NCBI RefSeq assembly: GCF_900106925.1
Contig: NZ_FNNZ01000001.1
Coordinates: forward strand, 512,496 to 576,495
Reading direction: 5' to 3'
Length of the DNA stretch: 64,000 nt
From: Thiocapsa roseopersicina
Lineage (GTDB): Bacteria > Pseudomonadota > Gammaproteobacteria > Chromatiales > Chromatiaceae
How positions within the stretch are numbered: position 1 is the first letter of the stretch; every line of letters begins with the position of its first letter. Under the pieces are notes generated by a model that ran no database searches, was not told where the DNA came from, and was given only the letters and a program-made list of their open reading frames with translations. The position numbers were made by a program, and so were the translations under genes. This document shows positions 9,542-17,480 of the stretch, one piece after another.

Positions 9542-9882
9542 GCCGACAAGCATCCGGTCTCATGGCCTGGGTCATTCAGCGCGCCACGGCCGTCTATCTG
9601 GCGCTCTTTCTGACCTATCTCCTGATCCAGTTCGCCTTCGACGCCCCGGCCGACCATGCCGCCTTGGTCGCTTGGGTCGCTCATCCAGTCGTCGCGCTGG
9701 GTCTCGTGCTCCTCGTGCCGCTCTTGCTCGCCCACGCCTGGGTCGGCATCCGCGACGCTCTGATCGACTATGTGCATGTGCTCGGCCTGCGGATCGGTCT
9801 GCTGACCCTTGTCGCCTTCGTCTTCATCGCCTCGGGCCTTTGGGCCTTCAAGGCCATCATCACCGCGGGTCTGCAGGGGTAA
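9538..9882 (+). CDS. sdhD: Succinate dehydrogenase hydrophobic membrane anchor subunit
   Basis: The 114-residue, three-helix protein starts at an ATG overlapping the sdhC stop. The GLMAWVIQRATAVYL segment (residues ~7-21) and the HAWVGIRDALIDYVH segment are typical of SdhD, the latter carrying the histidine region that contributes to heme b and the tyrosine/aspartate next to the quinone site. It anchors SdhAB to the cytoplasmic membrane together with SdhC. A longer open frame extends upstream inside sdhC in another frame but is not coding. Confidence 0.93.
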   Translation: MSRQASGLMAWVIQRATAVYLALFLTYLLIQFAFDAPADHAALVAWVAHPVVALGLVLLVPLLLAHAWVGIRDALIDYVHVLGLRIGLLTLVAFVFIASGLWAFKAIITAGLQG

Positions 9883-9889
9883 TCCAGGC

Positions 9890-11653
9890 ATGGGAATTCC
9901 AACACGCCATTTCGACGCACTCATCATCGGTGCCGGGGGCGCAGGTCTGAACGCCGCGCTTCAGCTGGCCAGCGCGGACCTGCGCGTCGCCGTCGTTTCC
10001 AAGGTGTTTCCGACGCGCTCGCACACGGTCGCCGCCCAAGGCGGGGTGAACGCCGCGCTCGCCAACATGATGCCGGACTCCTGGCACTGGCACATGTTCG
10101 ACACGGTCAAGGGGTCGGATTATCTGGGCGACCAGGACGCCATCGAGTTCATGTGTCGCGAGGCCATCCCGACGGTCTATGAGCTTGAGCACGCCGGCGT
10201 GCCCTTCTCGCGCCTGGACAACGGCAAGATCTACCAGCGCCCCTTCGGCGGACAGAGCCAGAACTTCGGCGGCGATCAGGCCGCACGGACCTGTGCCGCG
10301 GCGGACCGCACCGGTCATGCCATCCTGCACACCCTCTATCAGCAGAACATCCGCGCGCGCACCCACTTCTTCGACGAGTTTTTCGCCATCGACCTGGTCC
10401 GCGACGCCGAAGGCATCATCTGCGGCGCCCTGGTACTTGAGATCGAGACCGGCGAGCCTCTCCTGATCGAATCCAAGGCCACCCTGCTCGCCACCGGCGG
10501 CTGGGGCCAGGTCTTCCGCACGACCTCCAACGCCCACATCAACACCGGCGACGGTGCCGCGATGGCCTTGCGCGCCGGCATCCCGCTGATGGACATGGAG
10601 TTCTTCCAGTTCCACCCGACCGGCATCGCCGGCAAGGGGATGCTGATCACCGAGGGCACGCGCGGCGAGGGCGGTTATCTCGTCAACAAGGACGGCGAGC
10701 GCTTCATGGAGCGCTATGCCCCGCGTGCCAAAGACCTGGCCAGCCGCGACGTGGTCTCGCGCGCGATCGTCACCGAGGTCAAGGAAGGGCGCGGCTGCGG
10801 CGAGAACGGCGACTACGTGATGCTCAAGCTCGACCATCTCGGCGAGGCGGTCATCTCCAAGCGTCTACCGGGTATCCGCGAGTCGAGCCAAATCTTCGCC
10901 GGCTGCGACCCGGTCATCGAGCCGATCCCGGTCTTTCCGACCGCACACTATGCGATGGGCGGCATCCCGACCGATCGCTTCGGTCGGGTCGCCATGCCGG
11001 CGGGTCACGGCTCCGAGGAGGTCGTGGTGGGACTCTACGCGGCCGGGGAGTGCGCCTGTGCCTCGGTGCACGGGGCCAATCGGCTGGGCGGGAACTCGCT
11101 GCTCGACATCCTGGTGTTCGGGCGTCTGGCGGGCAAAGACATCATCGAGTATGTCCGCGAAAACCCCTATCAGCGCGCAGTGGACTCCGCGAGCCTGGAT
11201 CAGGCCATGGGCCGTCTGGGGCGCTGGGAGCAAAAAGGCGACGGCCCCACGGTCCAGCAGCTGCGTGCCGATTTCCGCAAGTGCATGGAAGACCACGCCG
11301 GCGTCTTCCGAACCGAGGAGATCATGACCGAGGGCTACAACAAGCTCTGCGAGCTGCGCGACCGGCTCCCCGAGGTGCGTCTGACCGACCACTCCAAGGT
11401 CTTCAACACCGCCCGGATCGAGGCGTTGGAGCTGGAAAACATGATGGATGTCGGCATGTCGATCGCCGTCTCCGCGCTGCATCGCCAAGAGAGTCGCGGC
11501 GCCCACTCGCGGCCCGACTACCCCGCGCGCGACGACCAGACCTGGCTCAAGCACAGCCTCTACTACCGGGAGGGCGATCGCATGGACTACAAACCGGTGC
11601 GCACCAAACCCTTGACGGTCGAGTCGTTTCCGCCGAAGGAACGGGTTTATTAG
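9890..11653 (+). CDS. sdhA: Succinate dehydrogenase flavoprotein subunit
   Basis: The 587-residue flavoprotein has the N-terminal FAD-binding GAGGAGLNAAL, the SHTVAAQGG motif whose histidine carries covalent FAD, the HPTG active-site segment, and the GANRLGGNSLLDILVFG motif. It oxidises succinate to fumarate on the cytoplasmic side. The ATG at 9890, seven bases after the sdhD stop, gives the usual SdhA N-terminus; the longer in-frame extension to 9809 only overlaps sdhD. Full length; flavinylation would depend on the SdhE-like protein encoded three genes on. Confidence 0.97.
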   Translation: MGIPTRHFDALIIGAGGAGLNAALQLASADLRVAVVSKVFPTRSHTVAAQGGVNAALANMMPDSWHWHMFDTVKGSDYLGDQDAIEFMCREAIPTVYELEHAGVPFSRLDNGKIYQRPFGGQSQNFGGDQAARTCAAADRTGHAILHTLYQQNIRARTHFFDEFFAIDLVRDAEGIICGALVLEIETGEPLLIESKATLLATGGWGQVFRTTSNAHINTGDGAAMALRAGIPLMDMEFFQFHPTGIAGKGMLITEGTRGEGGYLVNKDGERFMERYAPRAKDLASRDVVSRAIVTEVKEGRGCGENGDYVMLKLDHLGEAVISKRLPGIRESSQIFAGCDPVIEPIPVFPTAHYAMGGIPTDRFGRVAMPAGHGSEEVVVGLYAAGECACASVHGANRLGGNSLLDILVFGRLAGKDIIEYVRENPYQRAVDSASLDQAMGRLGRWEQKGDGPTVQQLRADFRKCMEDHAGVFRTEEIMTEGYNKLCELRDRLPEVRLTDHSKVFNTARIEALELENMMDVGMSIAVSALHRQESRGAHSRPDYPARDDQTWLKHSLYYREGDRMDYKPVRTKPLTVESFPPKERVY

Positions 11654-11696
11654 GGTTCAGGGCTAAGGGCTCAAAAACAACGAATTCAGGTGCGTT

Positions 11697-12389
11697 ATGA
11701 AGATCAGCGTCTACCGCTACAATCCGGACACCGACACCAAGCCTCGGATGCAGCACTACGAGGTCAAGACCTTCCAAGGCATGATGCTGCGCGATGCCTT
11801 GCTCGAAGTGAAGAAGCAGGACGAGAGTTTCAGCTTCCGTCACTCCTGCGGCGAGGGGGTCTGCGGCTCCGACGGGGTCAACGTCAACGGACGCAACGTG
11901 CTCGCCTGCATCACGCCCATCACCGAGCTGAAGGAGCCGATTCAGGTCCGCCCCTTCCCGGGCCGCCCGGTGATCCGCGATCTGGTCGTCGACATGACGC
12001 AGTTCTACGAGCAATACCGCGCCGTCAAGCCCTATTTGGTGCGTAAGGATCCGCTCCCCGAGCAGGAGATCCTCCAGTCGCCGGAGGAGCGCGACAAGCT
12101 CGACGGTCTCTACGAGTGCATCCTCTGCGGCTGCTGCTCGACCGCTTGCCCGTCCTTCTGGTGGAATCCCGAGAAGTTCCACGGCCCCGCGGCCCTGCTG
12201 CAATCCTGGCGTTTCCTCGCCGACAGCCGCGACCAGGCGACCGAGGAGCGGCTCGACGCGCTCGACGGTCCCTACAAGCTCTTCCGCTGTCACAGCATCA
12301 TGAACTGTGTCGAGGTCTGCCCGAAGGGTCTGAATCCCACTCGCGCCATCGGCAAGATCAAGGATCTGATGCTGGACAAGGGTGTGTAA
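11697..12389 (+). CDS. sdhB: Succinate dehydrogenase iron-sulfur subunit
   Basis: The 230-residue subunit has the plant-type 2Fe-2S ligands in CGEGVCGSDGVNVNG followed by NVLAC, and the two ferredoxin-type cysteine clusters CILCGCCSTACP and CHSIMNCVEVCPKGLNP for the 4Fe-4S and 3Fe-4S centres. It wires electrons from SdhA to quinone at SdhCD. AGGTG six bases before the ATG is the ribosome site. Note the Asp in GSDG where many homologues have GSCA; such variation in the 2Fe-2S loop is known in the family. Confidence 0.96.
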   Translation: MKISVYRYNPDTDTKPRMQHYEVKTFQGMMLRDALLEVKKQDESFSFRHSCGEGVCGSDGVNVNGRNVLACITPITELKEPIQVRPFPGRPVIRDLVVDMTQFYEQYRAVKPYLVRKDPLPEQEILQSPEERDKLDGLYECILCGCCSTACPSFWWNPEKFHGPAALLQSWRFLADSRDQATEERLDALDGPYKLFRCHSIMNCVEVCPKGLNPTRAIGKIKDLMLDKGV

Positions 12390-12429
12390 GGCTCCGGTGA
12401 CGACTGAATCGACATCCGAGACCACGGCC

Positions 12430-12735
12430 ATGACCGACGCCTCCCGGCAGGCGTCGGACACGGAGCTCGAGATCCGACGGCTGCGCTGGCAATGCCGGCG
12501 CGGCATGTTGGAGCTTGATCATCTCTTGGATCGCTTCCTGGATCTCGGCTTCCGCGATCTAAGCTCGATCCAACGCCTCGACTTCGTCCGCCTGCTTGCC
12601 GAGCAGGACCAACGTCTCAGCGACTGGTTCATGTCCCGCGCCGAACCGCCGGATGTCGCGCTGCGTGATCTGGTGCAGCACATCGTCGCGGTCGTGCGTG
12701 AACGGCCCGGCGGGTCGCCCGACTTGCAGGGGTAG
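12430..12735 (+). CDS. sdhE: SdhE-like FAD assembly factor (CptB/YgfY family)
   Basis: The ~101-residue protein contains the family hallmark RRGMLELD (residues ~25-32), the RGxxE motif that contacts SdhA and is needed for covalent flavinylation, followed by the DFVRLLAEQDQRLSDWF segment typical of the five-helix SdhE fold. The frame is open from 12382, overlapping sdhB, but the ATG at 12430 gives the usual N-terminus. Its position right after sdhB supports the role. In enterics SdhE is followed directly by ygfX; here another gene intervenes. Confidence 0.9.
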   Translation: MTDASRQASDTELEIRRLRWQCRRGMLELDHLLDRFLDLGFRDLSSIQRLDFVRLLAEQDQRLSDWFMSRAEPPDVALRDLVQHIVAVVRERPGGSPDLQG

Positions 12736-12866
12736 CGTATCGATCGCATCATCTCCTCGCTCTCGAACGGCGCGGCAACTCGAGCTCGCAGGCCGGACCC
12801 GGGATCATCTCGCTCGAAGGGCAAAGAGCCGTACCCAAGGCCGACCATCATTGGAGGAGACAACGC

Positions 12867-13967
12867 ATGATCGATATCCGCTATCCCATTGCCGGGCTGC
12901 TTGTGGCCACGTCTCTGTGGATCGTCCACGACCGCAGCAACCAGGCCGGCGAGTCGAGTCCCGAGCCTGTACAGCCGCCGATCGCGGCGTCGGGGGGCGA
13001 CTCGCCCGTGACTGCCGCCGGATCCCCTCCCGCTGCAGCGATTGATCCGGCACCGGCTCGACCATCCGCTTTGCCTCCGATGGTTCATCCCGACGACAAC
13101 CCAGCGACGCCGGAGAAGATCGCGCTCGGGAAGCAACTGTTCGTCGATCCGCGCCTCTCGGGCAGCGGCGAAATGGCGTGCCAGGGCTGTCATTATCGCC
13201 ATCTCGGCTGGACCGACGGGCGGACACTTTCGCCGAAGGACAACGGGGAGCTGAACACGCGGCATACCCCGTCGCTGTACAACACGGGTTACCAGACCGC
13301 CTGGTACTGGGACGGCCGTGCGACCAGCCTCGAGGGGCAGGTGTTGGCGGCCTGGAAGGCCCAGATCAACGCCGACCCGGAACAGGTCGCGCCGATCATT
13401 CAGGCGGTCCCCGGATATGCCGCCCAGTTCGAGACCGTCTTCGGCGGCCCGGCCACACCGGAGACGATCGTCAAGGCGCTGGCAGCCTACCTGCGTACCA
13501 AGAACAGCGACGAATCGCCCTGGGACCGCCACGAGATGGGCGAGGCCGGGGTGGTCACGCCGGACGTCATCGCCGGACAGGCGCTTTTCGTCGGCAAGGC
13601 CGGATGCGTCGCCTGCCACTCGCCGCCCTATTACGGCAACAGTACCTTCTACAACGTCGGCCTTGAGCACGGAAAGGAAACTCCCGACCCGGGACGCTTC
13701 AACGTGACCAAGGACGAGGCGGATCGTGGCGCATTCAAGACGCCTTCGCTGCGTTCCGTGGTCTTGAGCGCACCCTATTTCCACGACGGCAGTGCGCCCA
13801 CGCTCGAGCTGGCGATCCGCTATATGGCCTCCGGCGGCAATCCGGACCCGAACAAATCCGAGCTGCTGGTCGACCGCGGTCTGACCGATACCGAGATCTT
13901 CCAGCTCGGTGCCTTCCTTCGGGCGCTCACGAGCCGCGAGACTTGGGACATGCCCGAGGTTCCATGA
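12867..13967 (+). CDS. Periplasmic di-heme cytochrome c peroxidase (CcpA/MauG family)
   Basis: The 366-residue protein has an N-terminal signal/anchor, a proline/alanine-rich linker (residues ~28-70) and the di-heme peroxidase fold with CQGCH at ~105 and CVACH at ~247. GRFNVTKDEADRGAFKTPSLRSV and YFHDGSAPTL segments match the family. It would reduce H2O2 to water in the periplasm using cytochrome c electrons; some relatives are MauG-like. GGAGG lies 8 bases before the ATG. Located between sdhE and the ygfX-like gene, an unusual place that looks like an insertion into an old pair. Confidence 0.9.
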   Translation: MIDIRYPIAGLLVATSLWIVHDRSNQAGESSPEPVQPPIAASGGDSPVTAAGSPPAAAIDPAPARPSALPPMVHPDDNPATPEKIALGKQLFVDPRLSGSGEMACQGCHYRHLGWTDGRTLSPKDNGELNTRHTPSLYNTGYQTAWYWDGRATSLEGQVLAAWKAQINADPEQVAPIIQAVPGYAAQFETVFGGPATPETIVKALAAYLRTKNSDESPWDRHEMGEAGVVTPDVIAGQALFVGKAGCVACHSPPYYGNSTFYNVGLEHGKETPDPGRFNVTKDEADRGAFKTPSLRSVVLSAPYFHDGSAPTLELAIRYMASGGNPDPNKSELLVDRGLTDTEIFQLGAFLRALTSRETWDMPEVP

Positions 13968-13983
13968 TCTGACTGGGTTCGTA

Positions 13984-14448
13984 ATGGGCGCTCACCGCGA
14001 ACGTCCGCCGCTCCTGATCCGCCCGGGGGTTTCCCGGCGGTTCGCCTGGTTCGTCGGGCTGACCCACCTCGCGGCGGCAGCGGTGATACCGGCGCTCCCC
14101 GGCGATCCGCTGTCGTTGCTTTCGCTGCTCCCGGTAGCCTTCAGCGCGTTCTACATCGGCTACGTCGATGTCCTACGGCGCGCACCTTGGTCTATACATT
14201 CGGTCCTCTGGGAATCGGCCGGGACTTGGCGGATCCGATTCGTCTCCGGCGTCGAGCGCGAGGCGAGCCTGTGTCCGGCCACCTTCATTGCCCTCCCGCT
14301 CGTCGTGCTCAACTTCCGGTTCGGCCTCCTGCGCCGCCGCACACTCCCGGTCTTCCCCGACGCGCTCGATCCGGAGCAGCTGCGCCGCCTGCGCCAGCGA
14401 CTCCGCATCGAGGGTGCGGCACGGGATCGCGCCTCCGATGTGTCTTGA
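13984..14448 (+). CDS. YgfX/CptA-like inner-membrane protein
   Basis: The ~154-residue protein has two adjacent membrane helices (residues ~20-60), then a short soluble domain with LWESAGTWRIRF, PLVVLNFRFGLLRRRTL and VFPDALDPEQLRRLRQRLR, the pattern of YgfX (CptA), the membrane partner usually encoded directly after sdhE. E. coli CptA was proposed as a toxin acting on MreB/FtsZ with CptB (SdhE) as antitoxin, although the SdhE role in flavinylation is better established. The ATG at 13984 lies 16 bases after the peroxidase stop. Assignment rests on weak but consistent similarity and on neighbourhood. Confidence 0.7.
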   Translation: MGAHRERPPLLIRPGVSRRFAWFVGLTHLAAAAVIPALPGDPLSLLSLLPVAFSAFYIGYVDVLRRAPWSIHSVLWESAGTWRIRFVSGVEREASLCPATFIALPLVVLNFRFGLLRRRTLPVFPDALDPEQLRRLRQRLRIEGAARDRASDVS

Positions 14449-14595
14449 CGAGCGGCCGACCTTGCCTGCGGGGTTCGGTCTCGTTCTCGGGCGCCGCCCG
14501 GCCGCATCACCATAGCCGCATGCTCGGGTATGGACTATGCTCAAGCTTCACGTCTCGATGTATATCGATCGCGAAATGCAGTCCGCGGAGCTGCC

Positions 14596-14868
14596 ATGGC
14601 GACGACCTTGCGCTTCACACCCAATCTGTACCGATACCTCGATTGCCCGGATACCTCCGTCGCGGGCGCGACTGTCCGGGAGACTCTGGATGCCTATCTT
14701 CAGGCCAATCCCCGCGCGCGCGGCTTCCTTCTGGATGATCAAGGTGCCGTGCGCATGCATGTGGCCATCTTCGTCAACGAGACACTGATCCGGGATCGCA
14801 CCGGCCTGTCCGACCCGGTCGGTGAGGGCGACGAGATCTTCGTTGCCCAGGCGCTTTCGGGAGGTTGA
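14596..14868 (+). CDS. MoaD/ThiS-family ubiquitin-like protein
   Basis: The 90-residue protein is a beta-grasp protein ending in Gly-Gly, the terminus that is adenylated and thiocarboxylated in MoaD and ThiS. The late segment MHVAIFVNETLIRD...PVGEGDEIFVAQALSGG is typical of MoaD. The frame continues up to 14530, but the ATG at 14596 gives a normal start of the first strand. It ends one base before the BNR-repeat gene and no moaE, moeB or thiG lies nearby, so it probably serves something other than molybdopterin or thiamine synthesis. Confidence 0.85.
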   Translation: MATTLRFTPNLYRYLDCPDTSVAGATVRETLDAYLQANPRARGFLLDDQGAVRMHVAIFVNETLIRDRTGLSDPVGEGDEIFVAQALSGG

Positions 14869-14869
14869 G

Positions 14870-15976
14870 ATGAGCGACCGACTGCTGGTCGGGACCCGCA
14901 AGGGTTTGTTTCGGATCGAAAGGGGCGAGGGCGAACGCTGGGTGATCGCCAAGACCTGGTTTCTCGGGGACCCGGTTTCGGCTGTGCTCGCCGAGCCGGG
15001 CGGTGCCCGGCTTCATGCCGCCTTGGAACTGGGGCACTTCGGGGTCAAGATGCAGCGCTCGGAGGACGGCGGCGAGACCTGGAGCCAGGCCGCATCGCCG
15101 ACCTTCCCGCTCAAGCCGGAGGGTCTCGAAGACAAGGACCCCATGCGCGGCGTCGATGTCCCCTGGAGCACGCAGCTCATCTGGACCCTGGAGTGCGGCG
15201 CGCCCGGCGAGATCTGGTGCGGGGTCATCCCCGGCGCGCTCTTTCGCTCGACCGACGGCGGCGAAAGCTGGCAACTCTCCCGCGCCCTATGGGACGAGCC
15301 GCGTCGCAAACAATGGATGGGCGGAGGCTACGATTTCTCGGGGATCCACTCGATCCTCGTGGATCCGCGCGACCCACTGCACGTCACTGTCGGGGTCTCG
15401 ACCGGCGGGGTTTGGACGACCCGCGATGCGGGGGGCAGCTGGGAGCTGATCGGATCGGGTCTGCGCGCCGAATATCTACCGGAGGCCATGGCCGGCGACC
15501 CCTTGGCTCAGGACGCGCATCGCATCGTCCAGTGTCCGGCACACCCGGATCGTCTCTGGATGCAGCATCACAACGGGATCTTCGTCAGCGACGACGGCGG
15601 AGCGATCTGGCGCGAGCTGACCGATGTGCCGCCTTCGAGCTTCGGCTTCGCGGTTGCGGTGCACCCGAGCGACCCGGATACCGCCTGGTTCGTCCCGGCC
15701 ACCAAGGACGAGAAGCGCTTTCCGGTCGACGCGCATCTGGTGGTGACGCGCACCCGCGACGGCGGGGTGCATTTCGAGGTGCTCGATCGGGGGCTGCCGA
15801 CAGAGCCTGCCTACGACCTCGTCTATCGGCACGCCTTGGAATGCTCGCGCGACGGTCTGCGCTTGGCGTTCGGCAGTACGACCGGCTCGCTCTGGGTGAG
15901 CGAAGATCGGGGTGATTCCTGGCAAAACATCAGCCGGCATCTGCCGCCGATTCTGTGCGTGCGCTTCGCGGAGTAA
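14870..15976 (+). CDS. BNR/sialidase-like beta-propeller protein paired with MoaD-like protein
   Basis: The 368-residue cytoplasmic-looking protein (no signal peptide) contains at least four Asp-box/BNR motifs of the type S-x-D-x-G-x-x-W (SEDGGETW ~65, STDGGESW ~128, SDDGGAIW ~243, SEDRGDSW ~344) spaced as in a beta-propeller related to sialidases and photosystem II factor Ycf48. The catalytic arginine triad of true sialidases is not evident, so sialidase activity is doubtful. GGAGG in the preceding coding end acts as ribosome site. This MoaD-like plus propeller pair recurs in other bacteria by general knowledge, with no known function. Confidence 0.78.
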   Translation: MSDRLLVGTRKGLFRIERGEGERWVIAKTWFLGDPVSAVLAEPGGARLHAALELGHFGVKMQRSEDGGETWSQAASPTFPLKPEGLEDKDPMRGVDVPWSTQLIWTLECGAPGEIWCGVIPGALFRSTDGGESWQLSRALWDEPRRKQWMGGGYDFSGIHSILVDPRDPLHVTVGVSTGGVWTTRDAGGSWELIGSGLRAEYLPEAMAGDPLAQDAHRIVQCPAHPDRLWMQHHNGIFVSDDGGAIWRELTDVPPSSFGFAVAVHPSDPDTAWFVPATKDEKRFPVDAHLVVTRTRDGGVHFEVLDRGLPTEPAYDLVYRHALECSRDGLRLAFGSTTGSLWVSEDRGDSWQNISRHLPPILCVRFAE

Positions 15977-16039
15977 CTCCCGGCAGAAAGCGCAGGTCAA
16001 GGACAATCCGGGGTCGCACGAGCCCGAGGCGATGGCGAC

Positions 16040-16522
16040 TCACTCGGTACGCACTTCGACCTCCTCGGTCCATCTGAGTGAGGGGGGGCCGGGCGGGATA
16101 TCCTCGAAGCTGTCACCCTCCGCGGCGATGGCGAACTGCGGGGGTGCCTCGGGGCCGCCGGACCGGGGGGCGGGGTTGAGATAGGCGACCCCGAGCCAGC
16201 CCGGGGCCAAGAGGGCGGGGGCCTTTGGCTCCATGCCGCTCCTTTCCATGGCCTCCGGGCTCATTGCGTAGGAGCGCACGTCGATGGTGTCCCCCGGTTT
16301 TAGCGGGGAGGTGGAGCGCAGCACCGAGATGACCTCCATGCGGTAGAGCACATCGTAGCGCTCCTCCTGAACCGGGGGCACCTGCGCCTCCAGCACCCGG
16401 ACTTCAAGCTGTGCCGCAGCTCCCGCCTTGAGGTCCTGCTCCGCTTGGGCGTTCCCCCAAAGGACCGAGAGGCCAGCGATGACGGCGACGGTCGCGATCC
16501 GAATCGAATGAACCTGGAACAT
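16040..16522 (-). CDS. Exported hypothetical protein
   Basis: The predicted 160-residue protein starts with a clean signal peptide (IRIATVAVIAGLSVLWGNAQA, cleavage after AQA, residues ~6-27). The mature part is beta-rich, with EVRVLEAQVPPVQEERYDVLYRMEVISVLRS and LKPGDTIDVRSYAMS, and a C-terminal Pro-rich stretch. I do not recognise a family; the pattern recalls small periplasmic proteins that carry an OB-like or lipocalin-like fold. A longer frame begins at 16657 but only the ATG at 16522 gives a signal peptide, with GAGGAG just upstream. Monocistronic as far as seen. Confidence 0.7.
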   Translation of the reverse strand: MFQVHSIRIATVAVIAGLSVLWGNAQAEQDLKAGAAAQLEVRVLEAQVPPVQEERYDVLYRMEVISVLRSTSPLKPGDTIDVRSYAMSPEAMERSGMEPKAPALLAPGWLGVAYLNPAPRSGGPEAPPQFAIAAEGDSFEDIPPGPPSLRWTEEVEVRTE

Positions 16523-16736
16523 GGCATTCTCCTCTTCAGTTGACGACAACCACCGCGGCCTTGACCTGGCCGCGACGGGTCCCGCTTCCAGTCTAGCCCA
16601 AGGTTCGCAGATCCGTGTCTCGCCGCCGTCCCGACTGTGGTCGGACGTGCGGATCACCTGTGCGGCGACCCTGGAAGCGACGAATGGGGCAGGGCAGTCG
16701 GCGCGTCGGTCGAAGAATGCACGGGGCGGCTTCGCC

Positions 16737-17072
16737 TCAATGCGTTCCGAGCCGCCGGGTCTTCACCAGATCCCCGCGATAATCGACGAAGTCCATCATG
16801 TGGGCGCCGAGGCGCGCCGCGTAGTCCTGCGGCGTCGGCGTGTTGTGCGGATCGACCTCGCGGTCGTAAGCCAGATCCGGTTCGACCATTTCCACCGTCA
16901 CATAGGCGAGCAGACCCTCGGCGATCAGATTGGCCGCCTCGCATTGCCACTGCGGGCGTTCCCGGTCCAAGAGCGCCTGCTGATCCTCGGCGAGCGTCCC
17001 CGCGCGCAGAGCCGCCCAACTGTCGACCAGCAGTCGGATGAGATCGTCTTCGGTGGGGTCCAGGTCGTTCAT
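16737..17072 (-). CDS. Small acidic hypothetical protein
   Basis: The 111-residue soluble protein has an acidic helical N-terminus (PTEDDLIRLLVDSWAALRAG) and a Trp/Cys segment PQWQCEAANL. It has no signal peptide, no membrane segment and no recognised domain. The ATG at 17072 was chosen because the in-frame extension to 17219 encodes low-complexity basic residues and lacks a ribosome site; GAGCCCGATG context is modest. It is 214 bases away from the next gene on the same strand. Function unknown. Confidence 0.55.
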   Translation of the reverse strand: MNDLDPTEDDLIRLLVDSWAALRAGTLAEDQQALLDRERPQWQCEAANLIAEGLLAYVTVEMVEPDLAYDREVDPHNTPTPQDYAARLGAHMMDFVDYRGDLVKTRRLGTH

Positions 17073-17480
17073 CGGGCTCCGAGGTGTGCAGGGTGCGGTT
17101 GCCGGCGATTCTAGACCCTTCCGACGCCTCCATGTACTGACAAGAGCCCGGTGAAACGGCGATCGAAATCGAATTGTCAGCTCTCGTTGTCCATCTTCGC
17201 TTCTCCTGACCCGGAGCAATTCGCAGGCTCCGAATTCATCGATCGGTCACCTCCGCGTCAGGAACCCTTCACCCTCGACGCTTAGCCTTCGCGCCTGTCC
17301 TTTAGGTTCTCGGCCCATCCAAGCCGGAGGGATCGGCGATACCGCTTGCCATTGACCTATGAGCACTGTCGCCGGCTCGGCGATCCGTCGTGCCGGTCGG
17401 CAACCTACGCCACCGGAAGCGTTCTCGCTGAACATCGAACCAGGGACAAGGACCAGTCGTCGTCAACGTGGAGATACCAA
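17073..17480. other. Intergenic region before the metallophosphoesterase gene
   Basis: These 408 bases separate divergent genes and must hold promoters for both. No convincing promoter pair, hairpin or small gene was seen. The frame of the downstream gene stays open up to 17346 but its codons there encode no recognisable signal, whereas the Tat signal begins right at 17481. Confidence 0.5.
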
